Positions 1 to 11,370 of a stretch of 35,586 nt of DNA are shown here, in pieces (position 1 is the first letter of the stretch; every line of letters begins with the position of its first letter). The stretch comes from Setaria digitata. Lineage: Eukaryota > Nematoda > Chromadorea > Rhabditida > Setariidae. A model generated the notes under the pieces. The model did not search any database. It was given only the letters and a program-made list of their open reading frames with translations, and was not told where the DNA came from. The stretch is from contig RCAB01000579.1 of NCBI GenBank assembly GCA_003640385.1, forward strand, positions 1 through 35,586. Direction: 5' to 3'. Both the position numbers and the translations under genes were made by a program.

Positions 1-556
1 AAAAAAATAAGTGATATAACGAAAAAGTTAGCCAATTTGTGAAATTAACAAAATAACAATTCAAACTTCTACACTAATGGATAATATTGCTCTCTGTTAA
101 ATGATTATATATTTTTTTTCAAATTAATAAAAATTTACACATTACACAACATTAGTAACTGATAATATTCTCTTATTAATTTCTAATATTTATTAATTAT
201 AAATAATGAATATATCCGACCTTATACTAACAGATGATTCTTTCAGTAACTGATAATAATACTTTTACACTTAGCTGACAACAATATTCCAATAGTAATT
301 TATAATATTCACAAGTCAATTGATAATATTTCTTCTATATCAGCTGATAACTTCGCTCTTGTTAACTGACAGCTAATAAGCTTAGAAATGAAGAAAAAAA
401 AAAAAAGAGGAAATGATAAGACTGAGCAAAGAGCGTATAATATTCACCTCAAACAAACTCAATCGTTCTTTTTTTTTTTAATAAATGAGAAAAAAAAAAA
501 TGTCACTATTCAGCAATATTGATGGATAAATTGTCAAGCATGAAATTAAATTTTAG

Positions 557-589
<33 letters not shown>

Positions 590-943
590 ATCGCTATTTA
601 TTGAAAAATTTCGGGAAAGACTGAAATTGTCAAAGAAAAAAAGAAAAGAGAGAAGAGAATGAAGAAAAAATTTTTAGCTGTGATCAAATCAATTGATGTT
701 AATAAATTTTATGAAGGAAGGGAAAGATGAGCGGGATGAAGAGAGAAATAAATAGAAAAAAGATAAAATTTTTTTTTAATTAGTTTAATGAGTTAAGTGA
801 AAAAAAAAGGGTACTTTAAATTAATACAGTAATTTATATTCATTCTACATAGAATTTTTTCCCTTTTTCTCAGATTCTAATCTAAGTTTAGAAATTCCTC
901 TTTTTAATATTATTACTCTTTTGATATGGTGGCGATATAAATG
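1..943. other. AT-rich intergenic DNA
   Basis: No gene seen. The one notable item is a run of 28 T at 557-584. Short direct similarities such as repeated CTGATAATA motifs occur at 150-360. Confidence 0.5.
557..584. repeat. Poly-T tract (28 T)
   Basis: An uninterrupted run of 28 T, the longest homopolymer in the window. Other long runs lie at 15215-15240 (26 T), 24383-24405 (23 T) and 26607-26630 (24 T). Confidence 0.95.
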
Positions 944-996
944 ATCGAAGCACTCTTTATATAAAGATTACATGTATATGTCAAGATTGCTTCGAT
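944..996. other. Imperfect hairpin (about 53 nt), small-RNA-precursor-like
   Basis: ATCGAAGCA (944-952) pairs with TGCTTCGAT (988-996). A single C/T mismatch follows, then TCTT/AAGA, a small internal loop, and ATATA/TATAT. About 18 pairs surround an 11-nt loop. The shape resembles a short microRNA precursor, but the stem is on the short side and no known family is recognised. Confidence 0.35.
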
Positions 997-1018
997 TTCC
1001 TGTACTTAAATACAGGAA
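997..1018. other. Perfect 8-bp hairpin next to the 944-996 stem-loop
   Basis: TTCCTGTA (997-1004), loop CTTAAA, TACAGGAA (1011-1018). It starts at the base immediately after the previous hairpin ends. Confidence 0.5.
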
Positions 1019-4000
1019 TTAAAACAATTCTGTTTTATAATAATAATAACAGGAGGAAAAAAAAAATTAAAAACAAAAAATTTCTTTTTGCAACGAGGAA
1101 AAAATAAACCAAATGGAGTAGGAAGAAAAATATCACACTAATTGGAAAATAAATTGATGAAAAAGTTTGGTTTTAAAATTTATCACTGATTTAAATGACG
1201 AAATCCCATTGAATGATTTATTTTTGATCAAATGGCTTTCAACAAGGAATTGGTTTTATTTTTATTTTTTGTTTTTAATGAGTGAAATAAAAAATAAGCT
1301 GAAAAAAAAAAAGATTTTGCTTTCCACGAAAATTTTTATTCCAACATAAGCGGATCAAAAATTCTTTTAGTTTCTATATGAAAATTTTTTTTTTAATCAC
1401 CTTTTAAATCTTAATAATATCAAGTACAAATTAAAAGCATCAGCAATTGGTTTAATTTTCGAAAGTTTTTCAAAATTTCTTGCAATTATCTCATAAGTTT
1501 AATAATATTACTAGAATTAAATGTATTGAAATCTGTTTGTTTCTCGTGACAAAATTTTACCGAAGAGTTTTTTTTTTCTTTTCTCAATTACAGTATAATA
1601 ATAGTGAATTTATGGAGATTACAATTATTTCAGTTTTTGTACCAAAATCTATTGTTTTTCGTTCAGCAAACCTGCAAAAACTGAGAAATTTTAATTCATA
1701 TTTTTTGTATTATTAATATGAACACGAATCTTTTTAATAACGAATGAGAAGAAAAAATTTCAATTCGTATACAATCTAACAGCAAAATTAAGTTGGATAA
1801 TTTCAACAATTACATTACAGTATAACAGACATATTGAAACTTCCGAAGAGTTAATTTTTTTTTTTTTTTCAACATTATAATCCATTAAAAATGTATGAAT
1901 AATATTAGGTAGCAAAAAAAGCAAAAAAAAAAAAAAAAGAAGGAGAAAAAAATTATAAAGAAGAAAAAAAATGAGAAAAAAAAAAAAACTATGCAATTAG
2001 GATACAACAAAAAGGGAATAAATTAAAAAATTTAATAATTGTAATGAATCATTGGGCGATTTTTTTTTTTTTTCTTGTATATAACACTACTAAAACTAGT
2101 CGGAATGTGTCAATGATGATAAAATTTCTGGAAAATTTCGCCCACCTGTGATATCATTTATTGAATCATTACGTCGTCAAATAGAACAAAAAAAAAAAAA
2201 AATGAAAAAATTTTCGCGTTTAGCGCCTTTTCCACCTGTAAATTCTTATAAATTTTGTATAAATCTGAAAAAAGAAGAAAAAAAAAAATGAAAATTCTCT
2301 TTTTCGCAAAATGATTTTTTTTTTCTCTTTCTCTTTTTTCTCGTTTAATTTGAAAAAATAAAATAAAATCTTTGTTTTCTTCCATTATAAGTGAACAATT
2401 TTCTTTTCTTTTCTATTTAATTTATATGCTAATCATTTCCATTTGTTTATCGTTCATCATTTGCAATTATACTTTCAAATGATAATTTCAAATTGTTAAA
2501 AAATAAAAATTAATGGAGGCAAAGAAAAATAGAAGTGATTTAATTGAAAATATACGGTATGAAATTGTCCTTTCAGTTTTCAGATAAAAATAAACGATAT
2601 CTCAGTGATTCATCAGCTAATTTTTAAGAAAAAAAATCTTTAAATTTACTAAAAAAAAAAAATAAATATATGCCATAGCTGTCAAATTCAGAGCAATTCT
2701 TTGAGTGATAAATTTTTTGTTATAGATCATATTCAGTTTTTCAATTCCAACAATTTAACTTATTTTAAGTCACTAAAGCACCTCTAATTTTGCAATTTAA
2801 AAAATGCGAAGAAAAAATTCAAACGGATAAAAGCTTTAAATGATTAGATAGATTAAACTCTATGTTCAATCATTAATTAATTGCCACGCAAATATGGTAT
2901 TTTAAAAGCAAATTCGCCTAATATAATAACTGTTAAAATTCAAATTTTAAACTTTAAAATAATCAAAATGATAATGAATTTCATTGAATTCATTATTTTA
3001 AAAATGCTTTCGCATACGATAAAAGTGAATGAATGAAAAAGAAATCCATTTATATGCAATTTTCTAAAATTAAAAAAAAAAAAAAAAAAAAACGAGAAAG
3101 GAAACAAGAAGTGAAGAAAATGAAAGAAATTAAAAAATGAAATAGAACAAAATAAATCGACGAAAGGTTTAAAAACTCGTATGCAACGATGATAAGCAAG
3201 CAATCTGTATTAAATTCGTCTTCCAAAACGATTTCTGAAATGAAATCAAAAATTTCGTTATCCATCAACAACAATGTTGTCATGATGCACGATGGAAAGA
3301 AATATTATCACCCTCAACTTATTAATTAATTGACATGTATTAAACTTTTATGAAATATAACTAGATGGCGAAGAATTGAGACTAAAAGTTATCTTCGATA
3401 ATTAAAAGCAAAAGAAAAAAAAAAAAAAAAAATCTTCCAAACACGCTATGTGTCATGCAAGAAACGAAAAGGGGAAAAAAAAAATGATGATGAAATAAAA
3501 TAAAAATTGAAGGAAAAACTGATAAACAATTATCAAATCATTGATTAACAAAAAAAAAAAAAGCAAAATTGTATTAATTATCAAATTTATGTTTATTTCA
3601 TGCATAATTCTTTTTCAGAATAAAAATGAACAACTGTCGGTAACCATTGAAACAATTGTTAATAATGATTTGTTATATTAATAATAAACAAACAAAACAA
3701 TACTTGCCACCGTTAATTAAATCAATAATTACCAATCTATCATTTCATTTTTCTCCCTCAAAACATTTTATATCAATTTTATTAGCTCTTAACAATGTTA
3801 ATTCCTTGTTTAATTACTATTACTTTCAAAGGTGATTTCTTCATATTTATGAGTAATGCGTGTGTATGAGAGTATGTATGTGTATTTGTATTGCAACAAA
3901 CTGCGTAATATTTAATTGAATACTAATGTGCCATCATCTTTTAAAATCGATCTAATTACTATAATTAATGGATAAATAAATGACGAATTCACCAATTTCC

Positions 4001-5384
4001 GTGCAATATTGCCGAAATGATTTCATTTCAAATTGAAAATTACACAAAAAAAAACATGTGAAATTTATCACTCAGTAGTATTTTTATTTCGTTATGTAAT
4101 TGATTAGCATGATAAAGCAAAAAAAAAAAAGAAAAAAACGAAAGTGCCTTTAATCTGAGCTTCGATCAAAAAAACTAAATTTTTAGTTTAAAATGAAATC
4201 ATTTTGTTAAAGGAAAGACGAAAAAAAAAAGGCATTCTTTCCATTAGCATAAATATTAGTACATAAAGTACGTGGAAAAAGTGAAAGAATTAAAATGAAA
4301 ATTGAATGAAAGTGTAAGAAATATAAACGAGAAAAATTCATAAGTTAGTTCTTTTTTTTTTTTTTTAAGAGGCTAAAATTATGAATGACGTGGTGGAAAT
4401 TGTTAAAATTTTGATACATAATAAAATTACATAAATTAAAACTAATTAAGATGAACTGATTAAGTACAGCTTGATAAATCTAATAATACGAAATTATCAT
4501 TTTTTTTTTTTTTTTTCTTTTTAGTGAATAAATGTCAAAAGCAAAACAAGAAAATGTTAATAAGAGCCAAAAGAAAAATCGAAAAATTAGAGCTGTAAGA
4601 TAAATTCGAGGGTGCTGAAAGTAAATATATGCAGAGCACGAAGTAATTGAAATTTTCTGTTTACTAAATTAAGAAAAGAAAATTAAAAATTGTTATAATA
4701 GATAAAAGAGATTTATGTGCTGCTATCAAATACCCAAAACAAAAAGTTTTCAAAAATCAAAAAAAAAAAAAAAAAAAGAAATGAAATATGAAATTAAATG
4801 AATGAGAGGTGAAAGAGCGAAGGTAAAACACTAAGCGAAATTTCAGAATAAATTTCTCAAACTAATATGTCTTAAAATTACATATAATATCATTAATATC
4901 ATTTTTTGTTTTATTTCAAATAAAATAATCAAAATTTATAGCACTTTTTTTAATTGCAAGCATAAAAAAAAAAAAAGAAAGAAAAACAATCGAATAAATT
5001 TACTTTTAAAAATGACTTATACTCGTAGAAAGCAAAGTTTAATTTCTGCTAACATACCGTTGATGGATGAGAATTTGAGGAAATTTTTTTCCATCTTTTT
5101 CCTGTCTTTTTTTTTTTTGCCTCCTCTCTTCTATTCGAGCTTAAATTTAACATTTAAATGCTCTCTGATCGATCTGGAACAGAACGGAGGGGGGGGGGGA
5201 AGAAAAAGAAATATCTTTTTATGCAAATAATTTCTGTTTGTTAGAATAAGAAGAAAAGAATGCATTTGTGCAAGAGAGTTTTAGTTTGGAATATTTTTAT
5301 TTGCTATTTGTTTGTTATTCATTTGTCTATTGCATTAGACGTGAAGTCACTATTTAGAAATCAATATTGCTGAAAAAGGAAAAA
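1019..5384. other. AT-rich intergenic DNA, no supported gene
   Basis: Numerous A and T runs. Short open stretches of protein-like composition occur near 2091-2290 and 3155-3330 on the plus strand, but neither has convincing splice sites. An 11-G run lies at 5189-5199. Confidence 0.5.
5189..5199. repeat. Poly-G run (11 G)
   Basis: Eleven consecutive G, rare in DNA of this composition. It may be a sequencing length uncertainty. Confidence 0.85.
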
Positions 5385-5775
5385 AATGATAATGATAAAT
5401 AGAGATAGTGATGATTGTAGCAGTAGCGATAAAATAGTGATTATAATTGATATCATTTAGCCGAGAAAATCAGCAAGATAACAATATATGATTATAACTA
5501 TCAATAAATGGTGGATATTATGATTTTTATAATTAACATCATTATTAGATTCAGAAACTAATAACAGTAGGTGATTATAGTAACAATGATTATAACAATA
5601 ACGGTAATTAGCAATGCTATTTATAAACATTGAAGGCCGATTTGGTAAAAATCCTGATAGCAACTGAAACAGTAGTATGTCTGTCACAAACTGTGATAAT
5701 GTTGTGATATAAATTGTGATAATGATAACTATAGTTGATATAATATAATGAAAAGTAAATATTTCTATAACCATT
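5385..5775. repeat. Interrupted GAT/AAT-type simple-repeat region
   Basis: Dense GATAATGAT, GTGATAATG and TAATAAC triplet motifs without a fixed unit. This explains the long minus-strand open frame rich in His, Tyr and Ile (5457-5774), which is not a gene. Confidence 0.6.
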
Positions 5776-6771
5776 AGTATTATAAAGTAAAATATTGCAT
5801 CAGTCGTGATTGCATTGGCTAGCTCTATCTCATTATTTTACTGATACAAGTACCAATTCATATATATTTGAATTAATAACTTTCTTACAATTCGAAATTT
5901 CTTTTCATATAATTATGGAAAAACGAGAACAAAAAATATTCTGATATTATTTTAAATAAATTATGAAACAGCATGAATATAAATTTATACAAATTTTAAG
6001 AAAACAAAAAGAATTGAAGTGAGCCATAAAAAAAAAATATGTAATAATTGAATTTTATAGAATAATAATGAGGAAAAGCATAGAACTAACAAATGAGTGA
6101 AAGAAATTGAACATAAAATTGCTAAACATATAAAATGATTAACAATTTAACTTGCAAGTGATGAAACTTCTGAATTTAAGCCAAAAATTTATAAACTTTT
6201 TTCAGGAAGCAAAAGCAACTGATCATCGTCATTAATACTATCAATATTACTATAATCATCAATACTTAGCCAATTTAATATTATATAGAAAGTATTCAAT
6301 TTATATATTAAGTCAACAGAAAAAAAAAAAAGAAAAGCTAATTTCTAATCAAAATTTTTTTTTTTTTTCTAAATAACCAAAAACAACAACCAATTTCCTC
6401 TTTTTCTTCGTTTTTTTTTAATCAACATTATCAGATTCATTACTTTAACTTAAATAATTAAATTTATAGCAAGCACACAATTTAATTTATCAAATATAAC
6501 AAAACTTCCTAATAATTTTTTCTAATCAAAATTTATCAACTTTTTTTTTTTTTGTTCTTTTATCACGTTTTTTCCTTTTCTTTTTCTCCCCGAAAATAAA
6601 AGTAAATCAACACTACTATCATTTTAAACATTATTATTGATACTATCACTATCATTATCAATATCACGAAAAATAAGAGATTAAGTCTATCAGTTCGGAG
6701 GAGTATCTATTTCATCATCTTGGCTGAGAAACGTTCCAATCTATCCTTTCCCTTCCATAGCTCAACAACAT

Positions 6772-7012
6772 ACACACACACACACACATACATACTATGT
6801 ATGTTTCGACACATACACCACACACATACATATACATACATACAGATATATACACATATATACACGCATGCATACACACATACACACACCACACACATAT
6901 ACAGACAGATACATACATACACATATATACACGCATGCATACACACACACACACACACACATGCATGTACATACAGATGTACACGCACACACACATATAC
7001 ATATGCATAGAC
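6772..7012. repeat. CA/TACA microsatellite cluster
   Basis: AC runs at 6772-6788 and about 6940-6961, separated by TACATA and TATATACAC motifs. A 27-nt segment containing CACGCATGCATAC at 6853 recurs at 6920, showing an internal duplication of 67 bp. Open frames on both strands here encode only His-Thr or Val-Cys repeats and are artefacts. Confidence 0.9.
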
Positions 7013-7129
7013 ACGGATTCCCGTTCATCCTTAAAAATTTTCATTCCCTTTTCTTTTCTCTTTTCATTTTTTTTTGACAAGAACAAAATGTAAAATAAAT
7101 ATTGATTTCGAGGCTTTTTGCTCTCAAAC

Positions 7130-7219
7130 TGTGTGTCAGTGTGTGTGTGTGTGTGTGTGTCTGTCTGTCCTGTATGTATGTCGGTTTGTCTGTCTCTCTG
7201 TTTGTCTATGTATGTTTCG
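7130..7219. repeat. GT/GTCT microsatellite cluster
   Basis: GT repeated 11 times (7139-7160), followed by CTGT and TGTATGTATG motifs. It is complementary to the CA cluster about 120 bp upstream. Confidence 0.9.
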
Positions 7220-8149
7220 ATTGAATGCAATAACAAAATATGAAATGGATATGAAAAAAAGAAAGAGTATATATGTAGATATATATATATATTAACACTA
7301 ATATAATTATGAAATAACAAGAAAAATTTAAAAAAAAAAAAAAAAAGAAAAAAGAAGCAAGCAAAGAGAGAGAAATGCTTCATAGTTAGTTGATTAATTA
7401 ATTAACATGAAATCAAGTATTTAAAATCAAATAAAAGAAAAAAAAAACCGCAACAAAAAAAAAAAAAAGAAAGAATCGATTCATAGCTATTTCAATGGAA
7501 TGAACAGAGAATCGACAAAACGGACATGGAGGAATGTCTGCATTAAGGCGAATGAATCGTTTTACTCATTCATTCATCACGCATTTTGCTTGCATGCATT
7601 GCACTAAGGAGCATTACAGATATGATAACAGTGATAAGAGGAAAATATATGATGAAGGAGGGAAATGATTAGGAAAAAAAAAAAGAAAAAAAGGAACTGA
7701 TTGCATGCATTGGAATAGTTGTGTTATTGCTGTTAAAAGTTTAGTGCAATTTAAAAATTTTAGCTTAAAAATTTCTCAGTAACTAATAACAATACCAATA
7801 TATCCACAGTATATGGAACAATTTTTAATTGTTAGCCAGATAGGAATAGATATGCATTATATATCTAGCACTAGCAGTGCAGTCTACATCTCAGTCTCAG
7901 TCTCAATAATAGCAACTAATCTTGCAAACTATCGAACTAGGCTTCTAGTCTCATCCAAAAATAGCCAACGGGATAAATGAATGAATAAATGAATGAATGA
8001 ATGGATGAATGCAACAAGACGCGGCACAATTATATTTCAATAAAATACAACGAATAGAAAATTGATTATAATGTGTAAAAATTCTTGTAAATAAGGCAAA
8101 TGGTATCACATGTAAACAGGAAATGGTTCCACTACTAATGGGTCATAGA
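7220..8149. other. Intergenic DNA with AATG repeats
   Basis: Contains an A-rich stretch, an AATG-type repeat at about 7977-8010, and moderately GC-richer DNA at 7490-7610 and 7860-7970. A 35-codon plus-strand frame at 7500-7607 has no supporting signals. No gene is called. Confidence 0.5.
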
Positions 8150-8580
8150 CATTATCATAATCATTTTCCTAATTATCTTCTAATCATTATCAAACATCTT
8201 CGGTATAATCATTATTATTATCATCCTACTAATTGTCATCATCAACCCCGAGTTATCATAATAATAATAATATTATTATCGTTATTGCCTCAATTATCAT
8301 CCTCATCATCACTATCATTATCATCCATTACAATCATTGAAAAAAATTTCGATCACTATCACAGATCATCACACCGTAATCTTTATCATTACCAGTACAT
8401 GGTCACCACTATTATTATCAGTATCACCAGTACCACATAACCATCCTCATGGCAATCATCGTTATGCTTAACATCACGTGATCATCATCATTATTATTAT
8501 CATCAGTGTTGACATCACATTCCATTTCTATCATGATCGTCATCATCATTTAGTTAATATAATCATCATCATTATCACAC
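8150..8580. repeat. Interrupted ATC/ATT trinucleotide region
   Basis: Dense ATCATC, ATTATT and ATCAC motifs on the plus strand with many interruptions, so it is old. It produces a spurious His/Tyr/Ser-rich frame at 8123-8440. Confidence 0.8.
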
Positions 8581-8592
8581 AGGCCGATTCAC

Positions 8593-8639
8593 TCAACAAC
8601 CTTTTGGTGTTAAATTAAATTATCCAAAAATGTTGTTGA
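8593..8639. other. Near-perfect hairpin
   Basis: TCAACAACCTTTTGG (8593-8607) pairs with CCAAAAATGTTGTTGA (8624-8639). The stem has one mismatch and a one-base bulge, with a loop of about 16 nt. Confidence 0.5.
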
Positions 8640-11039
8640 AATGATTCGAATTTAAGCTTCTTATTTCCAGCATGCTGTCAGTTTTGTTTACAAGTATTCA
8701 ATAAATTTAACAACTTAAATGACAATTCATTATCATTATTATTCTTTCAAAGTTTAAATTTCATCAAATTATTTAATTTGCCAATTTTAATTTTGCCAAT
8801 TTAAGGAAAAAAAAAGATTAATTTTATTTTTTTTTAAATGAAAGTTAGGCATTTAATCGGGTCTTATTCCTTTTCAAACTAGGAATTTGCAGTAAAACTT
8901 TGCAAATGAATTTTTGCATGATGCATTTCATAAAAGAAGGCAATATAACAATCATCTGAATCATTTTCTTTCCATTTGCTAAATTGTATAAAAATATATA
9001 TTAAAAAGTAAAAATTTAATGGTAAATTAAAATGTAACAATTACCAATCATTTCTTCCTTTAGTTTATTTGCAATAAATGTGAAGACTCAAACATTACTA
9101 ATATCAGCTTATGAAACATATTTTCCTTCAATATGAGGTAGAAAATATTTTGTGCATCTGATGCATGTAAGAGAAAATGAAAGTAACAATAATGATATTA
9201 AATAGTCTCGAAAATGACAAATTAAATGAGCAATTAACTGTGTTTATAGATCAAATAATAGTTGGGAAAAAAAAAATGAATAATGAATTGTTAAATTAAT
9301 TCCGAAATTTTATTCTATCATTAAATTCAATCCATAATTTTCCATCCGAAGAAGTGGTTTATATGGGAGATGGAAATTTTCGGAATAACGCATTACGTTA
9401 GATAATTAGTTCTAAAATGTCGAATAAATAACTTGCGATAAAATTTATATTCATTCAAATATATCCTCTATTGATCGAACCTTTCTCTTCTAACTTTTTC
9501 TCTTTCCTCACATTACTTTTTCAGAAAAAGTATTTGCAGCAAAAACGAAAAATGAAGAAAAAAAAAAGGAACTCAATTTAAATTCCAACGAACATTCGAT
9601 AATCTTAGAATCTATATGGTGGCAGCAAATAATATTCCAATTAAAACATTTTTTAAAAAGTAAAAAAAAAAAAAAAAAAAAACTTTTCTTTTTTTTTTAT
9701 GTATATTTATTATTTGATTTTCATTACTGATTTAATATGTGCATGAGTACTAAATTTATCGCATAAAATTTCATGTACAGCATTTAACAATCATAACTGT
9801 TTATCATTACTGTAGTTAAGATTATTTATATTGTGAGCTCTATTTGTTTATTATTATTATTTTCACTAACACATTACTCATATCTTGTTTATCGTAATTA
9901 CATTCACTATTTACTTTCATTATTATATATGAGCTCAATTACTATGATTTCACTGCTATCGTTTATATTCTATTCAGTGATACATTCACATCAATTTAGC
10001 CTGTTTATTATATTATTAATTACACAATTACTGGTATTTGTGTGATTTCGAGAATTTATTACATACATATGTGTATAATTATAACATATTCCCGAAATAG
10101 AGTATATAAAATATATTTTAATATTAACAAAAATGATAAACAAGTACATTTTATACCATAAAATGATATATTAGTGATGAAACATTATCTGTTTCTGTAT
10201 TTATTATTAATTATTTATCACTGTAATTCTATCACTGAAATAATTTCTTCAACTTTTCGGTGCCGATGATAAAATAAATTTTAAAAATTCATTTATCATA
10301 ATACAGAAATATCTGCAATTTTATGCATATATTAGTACTTAAAACAGTAATTTTATTCAACAATATATAATAGTATTTCGTATCAAATTTAAATATTCTT
10401 TATTTTAGTACAGTTGTAATAAGATGATGGAGTTTAGGATATAATTTAATAATATAGCAATTATTGATTGTATTGAACAGAACTGATAATGAATTTGAAG
10501 CAAAAGGAAAGAGATGATGCTTCTTCTACTGAGTGATATTAGCAATATGAATTTAACTCGAACAACCGTATAATTAAACAAATTCTCATTTATAGCATCT
10601 AAGATAAATGCTTAATTTTATCTCGAATACTAATAAATATATATCAAAATCTATTTCAAGACAACTTTCGAGATTTATTATTGATATTGATCGAATACAT
10701 ATATATATCGCTTCTAGATGGTGCATTAGACGATCTTTGCCGAAATAAAAAAAAGAAGAAATAATTGATGACTGATTTTTGCGTCTTTTTTATTTTGGAA
10801 TTAACAATACTGCTGAAAGATGATACGAAAGTTTTATTATCAAAAAAAAAAGAGATGAAAATCTGGGGAATTAAGAAGAAAAACGAAAAAAAAAAAAGAA
10901 CAAAGAGAAAAAGATGATAAATGATATGTTATTAATGTGTGCAAAATTTTAAAAAAAATGATAATCATACTATTATCAATAAAGGTTGCAAAAAGACTAG
11001 AACCATTTTGAAAAATTTTAAAAGAAATTAGAACTTTTT
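8640..11039. other. AT-rich intergenic DNA, no supported gene
   Basis: No exon-like stretch with matching splice sites was found. The plus-strand frame around 9320-9418 ending in MGDGNFRNNALR is protein-like but lacks supporting signals. Confidence 0.45.
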
Positions 11040-11280
11040 TGAAAAGGCGCTTAAGAGGGGGTAGCGCGGAAGAGCGGGAAGGGCGGGGAAGAGGAAACAG
11101 TGCGGAAGAGCGGGAAGAGCAGGAGAGGATGAAGAGAAGACCGGTGCGGAATAGCACAGCAACGGTGGATCGTGAAGTAACGAGGAAGCGCGGAGGAGCG
11201 GAAAAGGATGTGAGAGCGCGGAATAGCGGTGGATCACGGTAGGAGAGAGAAAGCGCGGAAGAGCGGGGAAAGCGGGGAAT
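11040..11280. repeat. GC-rich degenerate repeat of GCGGAAGAGCGG
   Basis: Six related copies start near 11066, 11101, 11144, 11187, 11216 and 11251, with cores GCGGAAGAGCGGG, GCGGAATAGC and GCGGAGGAGCGG. GGTGGATC also recurs at about 11164 and 11228. The strand is strongly purine-biased and stands out from the AT-rich surroundings. Open frames cross it on both strands (11039-11242 plus, 10840-11370 minus), as expected for a repeat lacking TA. A remnant of a coding low-complexity exon cannot be excluded. Confidence 0.6.
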
Positions 11281-11370
11281 GTACAATGGAATGAAAAGAG
11301 ACGATGATGTTCGAATCATCCAAGTAACGATGAGGGTCGAAGGAATGGATGAAACGAGAGAGAGATACAT

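Noticed and set aside
3155..3331. Plus-strand frame ending MMHDGKKYYHPQLIN
   Set aside because: Open on both strands; no acceptor found upstream.
5457..5774. 105-codon minus-strand frame rich in Ile/Tyr/His
   Set aside because: Simple-repeat region without splice signals or domain pattern.
6715..7383. Longest open frame in the window (222 codons, minus strand)
   Set aside because: It crosses both microsatellite clusters and encodes Cys/Val/Tyr/Met and Thr/His repeats; several other frames are open there for the same reason.
7500..7607. 35-codon plus-strand frame starting MNRESTKRTWRNVC
   Set aside because: Protein-like mix but isolated, short, and without promoter or splice evidence.
8123..8440. 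His/Tyr/Ser-rich plus-strand frame
   Set aside because: A translation of the ATC/ATT tract.
11039..11242. 67-codon plus-strand frame, Arg/Glu/Gly-rich
   Set aside because: A direct translation of the degenerate repeat; the opposite strand is equally open.
11300..11330. GTTCGAATC resembling a tRNA T-arm
   Set aside because: No matching stems, A box or acceptor arm around it.
10840..11370. 176-codon minus-strand frame over the GC-rich repeat
   Set aside because: The frame is open because the repeat lacks stop-forming TA; the rest is Phe-rich read-through of A runs. No splice signals or domain.
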